11,104 bases of DNA from an uncultured Sphingomonadales bacterium (GTDB taxonomy: Bacteria; Pseudomonadota; Alphaproteobacteria; Sphingomonadales; Sphingomonadaceae): contig CALDKP010000146.1 of NCBI GenBank assembly GCA_937898535.1, positions 1 to 11,104 of the forward strand, written 5' to 3'. A program made the translations under genes and the position numbers. Positions 1-6,597 of this stretch are shown piece after piece; the first letter of the stretch is position 1; each line of letters starts with the position of its first letter. The notes under the pieces are model-generated. The model was not told the DNA's origin. It saw only the letters and a program-made list of their open reading frames with translations, and made no database searches.

Positions 1-1
1 C

Positions 2-1822
2 AATCGGATCGATTGGTTCACGCCGCCAACGAAAGTGGGTAATTGGTCGTTCGACCCCGTGTCGATCAAATGGTATGAAGACGGTGTATTAAACCTCTGC
101 CACAATGCCGTTGACCGCCATGTTGCCGCGGGCAAGGGCGACGCGATTGCGTTTATATTTGAGCCTGATGATCCGGCCAAAGATGCGCGTAGGGTTTCCT
201 ATTCCGAGCTGCTGACGGAGGTAAAGCGCATGGCTAGCGCGCTAAAGACCCTTGGCGTTGGCAAGGGCGACCGCGTTACAATTTACATGCCCATGTGCGT
301 CGAGGGCGCGGTGGCGATGCTCGCCTGCGCACGGATCGGCGCCGTGCACAGTGTTGTTTTTGGAGGCTTTTCGCCAGAGGCGATTGCTGGACGCATACAG
401 GATTGCGGAAGCCGGTTTGTGGTCTGTGCGGACACGGCGTTGCGCGGTGGCAAGTCGGTGCCGTTAAAGGCAAATATCGATGCGGCGCTGACGAAAGTGG
501 ACGGCGTCGAGGCCGTTTTGGTTGTGCAGCACACAAGCGAACCCGTTGCGATGCAGGCTGGCCGTGATCATTGGTATCATGAATTTGGTGCGTCGGACGA
601 TTGCCCCTGCGAACCCATGAACGCCGAAGACCCTTTGTTCATATTATACACCTCGGGATCAACGGGCAGCCCAAAGGGTGTGTTGCACACCGTCGGTGGC
701 TATTCGGTGTGGACCGCGAGCACATTTCATTATGTTTTCGATTATCGTCCCGGCGAGGTTTTCTTTTGCTCGGCCGACATTGGTTGGGTCACGGGGCACA
801 GCTATGTCGTCTATGGGCCGTTGCAAAATGGCGGCACCAGCCTGATATTCGAAGGCATTCCAAGCTACCCCGATAGCGGTCGTTTCTGGGACATTATTGA
901 CCGGCATCAGGTGAACATATTCTATACTGCGCCAACGGCATTGCGCGCGCTGATGCGCGATGGCGATGCGCCGGTTCAGGCGCGCTCGCGCAAGTCGCTG
1001 CGTTTGCTGGGCACGGTGGGTGAGCCCATCAATCCCGAAGCCTGGCGCTGGTATCACGCAACGGTGGGCGAGGGGAAATTGCCCATTGTCGACACATGGT
1101 GGCAGACAGAGACAGGCGGCGTGATGATTACAACCTTGCCCGGCGCGCATGGCATGAAACCGGGCAGCGCAGGGCGGCCGTTCTTTGGCATTCAACCGCA
1201 GCTCGTGGATAATGAGGGCGCTGTTCTCGCGGATGAACATATTGGCGGCGCAACGTCTGGCAACCTTTGCATCACGCACAGCTGGCCGGGTCAGGCACGT
1301 ACCGTCTATGGCGATCACGACCGTTTCGTGCAGACCTATTTTTCGACCTATACAGGCAAATATTTCACGGGCGACGGCTGCCGCAGGGATGAAGATGGCT
1401 ATTACTGGATTACGGGCCGTGTCGACGACGTCATCAACGTATCCGGCCACCGCATGGGCACTGCCGAGGTGGAAAGCGCGCTCGTGCTGCATGACAAGGT
1501 TGCAGAGGCAGCCGTCGTTGGGTTTCCGCACGATATAAAGGGGCAGGGCATATATTGTTATGTAACCCTGAATGTCGGCGAAGAGCCGTCGGACGAACTC
1601 CACGCGGAACTTCGGCAGCAGGTGCGCGTTGAAATCGGACCAATTGCGTCGCCCGATCACATCCATTTCACGACCGCACTGCCCAAAACGCGATCGGGCA
1701 AAATCATGCGTCGCATATTGCGGAAGATTGCCGAAAATGACTTTGGTGCACTGGGTGATACGTCGACACTTGCTGACCCCAATGTTGTCGATGCGCTTAT
1801 TGAGGGGCGGCAGAACCAGTGA
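2..1822 (+). CDS. acs: Acetyl-CoA synthetase (AMP-forming), 5'-partial
   Basis: This enzyme activates acetate with ATP to acetyl-AMP and then forms acetyl-CoA in the cytoplasm. The reading frame is open from base 2 and reads NRIDWFTPPTKV before the GTG at 35, matching the conserved Acs N-terminal segment. The true start is therefore off the left edge; by comparison with 652-aa E. coli Acs about 47 residues are missing. Seen in the sequence: the AMP-binding loop YTSGSTGSPKG, the VDTWWQTETGG motif whose second Trp (codon 367 from base 2) corresponds to the Trp that limits the pocket to acetate in Salmonella Acs, the core motif YWITGRVDDVINVSGHR, and the C-terminal PKTRSGKIMRR. The Lys of that last motif (codon 567) is the residue acetylated by Pat-type enzymes in the family. 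A roughly five-residue insertion relative to E. coli lies near ADEHIGGATSG. The gene ends in TGA, 121 bp before the racemase. Confidence in the family is very high. Confidence 0.96.
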   Translation, partial: NRIDWFTPPTKVGNWSFDPVSIKWYEDGVLNLCHNAVDRHVAAGKGDAIAFIFEPDDPAKDARRVSYSELLTEVKRMASALKTLGVGKGDRVTIYMPMCVEGAVAMLACARIGAVHSVVFGGFSPEAIAGRIQDCGSRFVVCADTALRGGKSVPLKANIDAALTKVDGVEAVLVVQHTSEPVAMQAGRDHWYHEFGASDDCPCEPMNAEDPLFILYTSGSTGSPKGVLHTVGGYSVWTASTFHYVFDYRPGEVFFCSADIGWVTGHSYVVYGPLQNGGTSLIFEGIPSYPDSGRFWDIIDRHQVNIFYTAPTALRALMRDGDAPVQARSRKSLRLLGTVGEPINPEAWRWYHATVGEGKLPIVDTWWQTETGGVMITTLPGAHGMKPGSAGRPFFGIQPQLVDNEGAVLADEHIGGATSGNLCITHSWPGQARTVYGDHDRFVQTYFSTYTGKYFTGDGCRRDEDGYYWITGRVDDVINVSGHRMGTAEVESALVLHDKVAEAAVVGFPHDIKGQGIYCYVTLNVGEEPSDELHAELRQQVRVEIGPIASPDHIHFTTALPKTRSGKIMRRILRKIAENDFGALGDTSTLADPNVVDALIEGRQNQ

Positions 1823-1858
1823 CGTCAGCAAAGCGTTAGAATTCCCGCGTTCAGCTTT

Positions 1859-1878
1859 ACTTGACGCTTGCGTCAAGT
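1859..1878. promoter_or_regulatory. Perfect inverted repeat, candidate operator (MerR/LiuR-like)
   Basis: The sequence acttgacgcttgcgtcaagt has two perfect 9-bp arms around a 2-nt centre. It lies 36 bp after the acs stop and 66 bp before the chosen racemase start. No T-run follows, so a terminator is unlikely. From memory, the TTGACG...CGTCAA form resembles the sites of MerR-family regulators such as LiuR, which control branched-chain amino acid and acyl-CoA catabolism in Proteobacteria; this is inference. The left arm contains TTGACG, which could also act as a -35 element, but I see no good -10 at 17-19 bp. Confidence 0.55.
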
Positions 1879-1889
1879 GCCGCGACACC

Positions 1890-1919
1890 TTAACAGATAC
1901 GCCTTAATCGCGCGATTAA
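1890..1919 (+). promoter_or_regulatory. Weak candidate promoter overlapping a perfect 16-bp palindrome
   Basis: TTAATCGCGCGATTAA at 1904-1919 is a perfect palindrome. A weak promoter can be drawn over it: TTAACA (1890-1895), an 18-bp spacer, then GATTAA (1914-1919), only 24 bp before the ATG at 1944. The palindrome could be an operator overlapping the core promoter. The palindrome is seen directly; the promoter assignment is tentative, since neither box is close to consensus. Confidence 0.3.
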
Positions 1920-1943
1920 ATGCGCCTTATTGGGAAAAGCTTC

Positions 1944-3101
1944 ATGACCGATTCTCCAGCAAAAACGGGTCCCTTAAAAGGCATTAAGGTCGTTGAACTC
2001 GCTGGAATTGGGCCGGGGCCATATGCTGGCCAGCTGCTTTCCGACATGGGCGCTGATGTCATTGTGATTGACCGGCCTGGCGGCTCGATTGTTCCCAAGG
2101 CGATTGATGCGCGCGGCAAACGGTCGATGGTTCTGGACCTGAAAAAACCGGAAGCGGTCGCGGCTTTGTTGAAGATTGTCGCAACTGCCGACGTCCTTAT
2201 CGAAGGCCTACGGCCTGGCGTAACCGAGCGTATGGGGGTTGGCCCCGATGTCTGTCACGCCATTAACCCGCGCTTGATCTATGGCCGCATGACCGGCTGG
2301 GGACAGACTGGGCCATGGAGCCAGATGGCGGGCCATGATCTCAATTATATCGGGATGACAGGCGTATTGAACGCAATTGGGAAAGACGGTCAGCCGCCCG
2401 TTCCCCCGCTGAATATGATTGGTGATTTCGGCGGCGGTTCCATGTTCCTCGTCAACGGCATCCTCGCCGCAATAATTGAGCGTTCGCAGACGGGCCGTGG
2501 CAATATCGTCGATGCCGCGATTGTCGATGGCACGCATAGTCTGATGAGCTTTGTCCATGGCATGGCCGGCGTTGGCCAATGGCGGGCGAAGCGCGAAGCG
2601 AATTTGCTCGACGGCGCCGCGCCATTTTATCGTTGTTACATGACGGCCGATGGCAAGTTCATGGCGGTGGGTTGCATTGAGCCACAATTCTTTGCCGCGA
2701 TGATGGAGCGTCTGCCCGTTGATCAGGAAGCGTTCGGGCATCAGCACGACATGGCAGCACGTTCAAAGCAGCATGAAATGCTGGAGGATGTGTTCGCAAC
2801 CAAAACGCGCGACGCTTGGGAGGCCATTTTTGCCGGCACCGATGCATGCGTAACGCCGGTACTCGACTATGTTGAGGCAGCGTCACATCCGGCCAATGCG
2901 GAACGTCACGCGGTTGTCACCGATGGTCGGTGGCTGCACCCTCAAGTCGCGCCGCGTCTTGCAACACAGCCGTTGGCAACCCATTTCAACATCGCAACAA
3001 AAGGTGCAGATTACGCGGCCATATTGGCTGAATCTGGACTGGGCACCGATGAAATCTCCCAACTGATCGCGGCAGGCGCCGTGGTCACAAACAAGGACTG
3101 A
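1944..3101 (+). CDS. Alpha-methylacyl-CoA racemase (CaiB/BaiF CoA-transferase family III)
   Basis: The predicted 385-aa enzyme interconverts (2R)- and (2S)-2-methylacyl-CoA thioesters, so that branched acyl chains can enter S-specific beta-oxidation. The N-terminus GPLKGIKVVELAGIGPGPYAG and the DMGADVIVIDRP strand are typical of AMACR/MCR proteins. The three catalytic residues known from Mycobacterium tuberculosis MCR (His126, Asp156, Glu241) are all present: His131 in GHDLNYIG, Asp161 in GDFGGGSM and Glu246 in GCIEPQF, at a constant offset of five. I chose ATG 1944 because purine-rich GGGAAAAG lies just upstream. The in-frame ATG at 1920 abuts a palindrome, has no ribosome binding site and would add eight unusual residues. 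The gene ends 2 nt before the thiolase start. A racemase is favoured over a CoA-transferase because of the intact His/Asp/Glu set; the natural substrate is not visible from the sequence. Confidence 0.92.
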   Translation: MTDSPAKTGPLKGIKVVELAGIGPGPYAGQLLSDMGADVIVIDRPGGSIVPKAIDARGKRSMVLDLKKPEAVAALLKIVATADVLIEGLRPGVTERMGVGPDVCHAINPRLIYGRMTGWGQTGPWSQMAGHDLNYIGMTGVLNAIGKDGQPPVPPLNMIGDFGGGSMFLVNGILAAIIERSQTGRGNIVDAAIVDGTHSLMSFVHGMAGVGQWRAKREANLLDGAAPFYRCYMTADGKFMAVGCIEPQFFAAMMERLPVDQEAFGHQHDMAARSKQHEMLEDVFATKTRDAWEAIFAGTDACVTPVLDYVEAASHPANAERHAVVTDGRWLHPQVAPRLATQPLATHFNIATKGADYAAILAESGLGTDEISQLIAAGAVVTNKD

Positions 3102-3103
3102 AT

Positions 3104-4318
3104 ATGACCGAAGCCTATATTTATGATGCGGTGCGTAGCCCGCGTGGCAAGGGGCGGCCCGATGGCGCGCTGCATGAAATAACGCCCATCGACCTCGCAG
3201 CGCAGGTTCTGGCTGCCATTCGCGACCGCAATGGGCTGTCGGGTGAAGAGATCGAAGACGTGGCCTTTGGTTGCGTATCCCCTGTGGGCGAGCAAGGCGC
3301 GGTTATCACGCGGACCGCCGTGTTGGCTGCGGGCTATCCGCACACAACTTCGGGCATTCAGGTCAACCGTTTCTGCGGCTCGGGCCTTGAAGCATCGAAC
3401 ATCGCTGCGGCCAAAGTGAAGTCGGGCGAATGCGATCTCGCTGTCGGTGGCGGCATTGAATCGATGAGCCGCGTGCCCATGGGTTCGGACGGCGGCGCGT
3501 GGCCCATTGACCCGCGCTCGGCAATTGCCAACTACTTCATCCCGCAAGGCATTTCGGCAGACCTTATCGCCACCCGATATGGCTATAGCCGCGATGATGT
3601 TGATGCTTATGCCGTTGAAAGCCAAAAGCGGGCTGGCCGGGCATGGGCTGAAAAGCGTTTCGCGCGTTCCATCTTGCCGATCCGGGATGTGATTGGTGAA
3701 GTCGTCCTCGACCATGACGAATTGATGCGTCCGGAAACCGATATGCAGTCCTTGGGCGCGTTGGCCCCTGCATTCCAGATGATGGGCACGATGATGCCCG
3801 GCTTTGATGACATTGCCATCATGCGCTATCCGGACGTCGAAAAGATCAACCATGTCCATCACGCGGGCAACAGCTCGGGCATCGTCGATGGTTCGGCCGC
3901 TGTGCTGATCGGCACGAAAGAAGCTGGCGAGAAATATGGCCTGAAGGCGCGTGCACGTATCGTATCGATGGCGTCCATCGGTTCCGAACCCGCCATCATG
4001 CTTACTGGCCCCGAATTCGCTGCGCAAAAGGCGCTGGCGCGTGCCGGAATGGACAAAAGCGACATTGATGTTTGGGAATTGAACGAAGCCTTTGCCTCGG
4101 TCGTTCTGCGCTTCATGGAAGCGATGAACGTCGACCATACGGACATCAACGTCAACGGTGGTGCCATTGCCATGGGGCATCCGCTTGGCGCAACAGGTGC
4201 CATGATCCTTGGCACCGTGCTGGATGAGCTGGAGCGTTCCGGCAAGTCGACTGCGCTCGCCACGCTGTGCATTGGTGCCGGAATGGGCACTGCAACCATC
4301 ATCGAACGCGTGAATTGA
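3104..4318 (+). CDS. fadA: Acetyl-CoA C-acyltransferase (beta-oxidation thiolase, FadA-like)
   Basis: The 404-aa thiolase cleaves 3-ketoacyl-CoA with CoA to acetyl-CoA and a shortened acyl-CoA, the last step of beta-oxidation. The nucleophilic Cys91 lies in VNRFCGSGLEA. The NEAF motif has Asn327, His359 lies in GGAIAMGHPLGATGA, and the acid/base Cys389 lies in CIGAGMG; spacing agrees with the Zoogloea thiolase set Cys89/Asn316/His348/Cys378. The length is normal for the family. The start is supported by AAGGA at 3093-3097, 6 nt upstream, which overlaps the racemase stop and suggests translational coupling. The gene directly precedes the hydratase/dehydrogenase, so the pair probably forms a FadAB-type complex. 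The symbol marks the functional class only; sphingomonads usually carry several paralogues, and a biosynthetic acetoacetyl-CoA thiolase is less likely given the context. Confidence 0.93.
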   Translation: MTEAYIYDAVRSPRGKGRPDGALHEITPIDLAAQVLAAIRDRNGLSGEEIEDVAFGCVSPVGEQGAVITRTAVLAAGYPHTTSGIQVNRFCGSGLEASNIAAAKVKSGECDLAVGGGIESMSRVPMGSDGGAWPIDPRSAIANYFIPQGISADLIATRYGYSRDDVDAYAVESQKRAGRAWAEKRFARSILPIRDVIGEVVLDHDELMRPETDMQSLGALAPAFQMMGTMMPGFDDIAIMRYPDVEKINHVHHAGNSSGIVDGSAAVLIGTKEAGEKYGLKARARIVSMASIGSEPAIMLTGPEFAAQKALARAGMDKSDIDVWELNEAFASVVLRFMEAMNVDHTDINVNGGAIAMGHPLGATGAMILGTVLDELERSGKSTALATLCIGAGMGTATIIERVN

Positions 4319-4332
4319 TCGGGAACGAAAAC

Positions 4333-6528
4333 ATGACTTACACAACTTTCTCCGTCGATATCGACGCCGATGGCATTGCGCTTCTGACGATTGACCTTCC
4401 GGATGCATCGATGAATGTATGGAATGGCGCATTGATTGAAGAATTCGGCAAATGGGTCGACGATTTCACAACGAACGAAGCCATAAAGGGCGCGGTCATT
4501 ACATCGGGCAAGAAATCCGGTTTCCTGGCCGGTGCTGACTTGACCATGCTGGGCGGCGCAAAGGCGAGCAGCACGAAAGAAGCGTTCGACCAAGCGTTCG
4601 CGTTGAACGCGTTGCTGCGCAAAATGGAATCTGGCGGTCAGTCCGCCAAGGACCTGAGCAGCGGCAAGGCGTCGGCAAAGCCAGTCGCCTGTGCGTTGAA
4701 CGGTCTCGCACTGGGTGGTGGTTTGGAACTCGCGCTTGCGTGCCATTACCGCGTCGTTGCGGACAATCCAAAAATCCAGCTCGGCATGCCCGAAGTGATG
4801 GTTGGACTGTTGCCCGGTGGCGGCGGAACACAGCGGACGCCACGCCTCATTGGCCTGCAGAACGCGGCGATGATGATTATTCAAGGCAAGTCGCTCGACC
4901 CGGCAACAGCGAAGGCACAGGGACTGGTGCACGAGGTTGCGCCGGCTGCGGATGTGATCGCCAATGCCAAGGCATGGGTAAAGGCCAATCCGAAGGCGAC
5001 CGCGCCTTGGGACAAGAAGGATTTCAAATTCCCCGGTGGCGCAGGCGCGATGGACCCGCGTGCGGTTCAGCTGTTCGTCGGCCTGAACGCGATGGCGCAC
5101 AAGGAAAGCAAAGGCAATTTTGACGCCATCAAGGCCATTTTGTCGTGTCTGTATGAAGGTTCGATCCTGCCGTTCGACACTGCGCTGCGTGTTGAATCCA
5201 AATATTTCACGAAACTGCTTTCGGGTAGCCAAGCGAAGAATATGATCCGCACCTTGTTCATCAACAAACAGGCTGCTGAAAAGGGCGCTGGCCGCCCTGC
5301 AGGTGTCCCTGCGGTTGAGATTAAAAAGGTGGGCGTATTGGGCGGTGGTCTCATGGGGTCCGGCATCACGCACGTTACCGTCAAGGGTGGCATGGAGGTT
5401 GTCGTTCTCGACCGCAGCCTTGAAGATGCCAACAAGGCGGTCGATTACAGCCGCAAGATCATCGACAAGGCCGTCAGCCGTGGCAAAATGACCAAGGAAG
5501 CGGGCGACGCGTTCATGGCGCGGATTACGCCGACGGACAATTATGACGATCTGAAAGATGTCGACCTGATCATCGAAGCCGTGTTTGAACGGCCCGATGT
5601 AAAGGCAGATGTCATCAAGAAGGCTGAGGCGGTGATTGGACCGGACGTCGTGTTCGCGTCGAATACGTCGACATTGCCGATTACGGGTCTTGCGAAGAAT
5701 TCGTCACGTCCCGAACTGTTTGTCGGGCTGCACTTCTTCTCGCCGGTTGAAAAAATGCCGTTGCTGGAAATCATCCCCGGTGAATTGACCGGCGAGCGGG
5801 CTATGGCTGCGGCGTTTGATTATAACGCAAAGATCAAGAAGACCCCGATCGTCGTAAAGGACGTTCGCGGCTTTTTCACCAACCGCGTATTCCCGCCGTA
5901 CATGGGTGAGGCGATGAAGCTGGTGACCGAGGGCGTAAAGCCTGCGCTGATCGAAAATGCCGCCAAGTCGCTTGGCATGCCAATTGGCCCGCTGGCGTTG
6001 CTTGATGAGACAACGCTTCAGCTTGGCTATGATGTGATGCAGTCGACCAAGAAGGAATTGGGCGACGCGTATCAACCAAGCGGCACCGAAGACTTCATGG
6101 AATTGATGGTGGTCAAGCTTGGCCGTAAGGGCCGCCGTTTCGGCTCCGGCTTCTATGACTATGATGACAAGGGCGAACGTCTTGGCCTTTGGCAGGGCAT
6201 GGCGGAGTATTATCCGCTCGCTGAAGACCAGCCATCAGTCGACGAAGTGAAGCAGCGCCTGCTGTACATCCAGTTGATTGCCACAGCGCAATGCTTTGAA
6301 GAAGAGGTCGTGCGCGATCCACAGAGCGCTGATTTGGGTGCTATCTTCGGTTGGGGCTTTGCGCCGTACACCGGCGGCCCGATGAGCTATATCGACACTG
6401 TGGGCTTGGAGAACTTTGTTCGCACGGCCGACAATTTGGCACAGCGATTTGGCAATCGTTTTGCACCACCCAAAAGCTTCCGCGACATGGCGGACAAGGG
6501 CGAGACGCTGTATAAAGCTGCTGCATAA
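4333..6528 (+). CDS. fadJ: Bifunctional enoyl-CoA hydratase / 3-hydroxyacyl-CoA dehydrogenase (FadB/FadJ-like)
   Basis: The 731-aa enzyme hydrates trans-2-enoyl-CoA and oxidises the L-3-hydroxyacyl-CoA with NAD+, two central beta-oxidation steps. The N-terminal crotonase domain (about 1-190) shows the oxyanion-hole segment GFLAGADL and GGGLELALACHYR, plus GMPEVMVGLLPGGGGTQR; Glu132 and Glu154 match the catalytic pair Glu119/Glu139 of E. coli FadB. The dehydrogenase part starts near 330 with the Rossmann motif GGGLMG (337-342). It has His467 in GLHFFSPVEKMP and Glu479 twelve residues on, the catalytic dyad, then RGFFTNRV and the C-terminal GWGFAPYTGGP segment. Length is normal for FadB/FadJ. 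I chose ATG 4333, 14 nt after the thiolase stop, with weak GGGAA at 4321-4325. The in-frame ATG at 4267 lies inside the thiolase gene and gives an atypical leader. The symbol is a class label; fadB is equally defensible. Confidence 0.94.
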   Translation: MTYTTFSVDIDADGIALLTIDLPDASMNVWNGALIEEFGKWVDDFTTNEAIKGAVITSGKKSGFLAGADLTMLGGAKASSTKEAFDQAFALNALLRKMESGGQSAKDLSSGKASAKPVACALNGLALGGGLELALACHYRVVADNPKIQLGMPEVMVGLLPGGGGTQRTPRLIGLQNAAMMIIQGKSLDPATAKAQGLVHEVAPAADVIANAKAWVKANPKATAPWDKKDFKFPGGAGAMDPRAVQLFVGLNAMAHKESKGNFDAIKAILSCLYEGSILPFDTALRVESKYFTKLLSGSQAKNMIRTLFINKQAAEKGAGRPAGVPAVEIKKVGVLGGGLMGSGITHVTVKGGMEVVVLDRSLEDANKAVDYSRKIIDKAVSRGKMTKEAGDAFMARITPTDNYDDLKDVDLIIEAVFERPDVKADVIKKAEAVIGPDVVFASNTSTLPITGLAKNSSRPELFVGLHFFSPVEKMPLLEIIPGELTGERAMAAAFDYNAKIKKTPIVVKDVRGFFTNRVFPPYMGEAMKLVTEGVKPALIENAAKSLGMPIGPLALLDETTLQLGYDVMQSTKKELGDAYQPSGTEDFMELMVVKLGRKGRRFGSGFYDYDDKGERLGLWQGMAEYYPLAEDQPSVDEVKQRLLYIQLIATAQCFEEEVVRDPQSADLGAIFGWGFAPYTGGPMSYIDTVGLENFVRTADNLAQRFGNRFAPPKSFRDMADKGETLYKAAA

Positions 6529-6547
6529 AAACCCGCAAGCAAGGCAC

Positions 6548-6583
6548 AAAAAAGGGCGACCTCCGCGGAGGCCGCCCTTTTTG
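6548..6583. terminator. Bidirectional intrinsic terminator between convergent genes
   Basis: A hairpin of GGGCGACCTCC (6554-6564) and GGAGGCCGCCC (6567-6577) with a 2-nt centre has one mismatch. It is followed by TTTTT on the plus strand (6578-6582) and preceded by six A, which read as a T-run on the minus strand. It sits 25 bp after the plus-strand operon stop and 20 bp beyond the receptor stop codon, so it can end transcription from both sides. The A/C mismatch becomes a G:U wobble in the minus-strand transcript, so the hairpin should be slightly more stable in that direction. Confidence 0.9.
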
Positions 6584-6597
6584 TTTGTGTCGTTGGT

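Noticed and set aside
1859..1878. Reading the inverted repeat as the acs terminator
   Set aside because: There is no T-run after the hairpin and the loop is only 2 nt, so an operator fits better.
659..1888. 409-codon minus-strand ORF opposite acs
   Set aside because: It is antisense to a frame with clear Acs motifs, shows no recognisable domain, and is composition-driven.
1920..1943. Upstream in-frame ATG for the racemase
   Set aside because: It directly follows a palindrome, has no ribosome binding site, and adds eight residues not typical for the family.
4267..4332. Upstream in-frame ATG extending the FadB-like protein by 22 residues
   Set aside because: It starts inside the thiolase coding region and adds a His/Arg/Asn-rich leader unlike the family; ATG 4333 gives the normal N-terminus.
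3011..4432. 473-codon minus-strand ORF opposite the thiolase
   Set aside because: It covers the whole conserved thiolase gene on the opposite strand; its protein is rich in His/Arg/Cys without any family motif, typical of a shadow frame.
3859..5373. 504-codon minus-strand ORF opposite thiolase and fadB-like genes
   Set aside because: It spans the boundary of two real genes, overlaps another antisense ORF, and shows no motif or credible start context.
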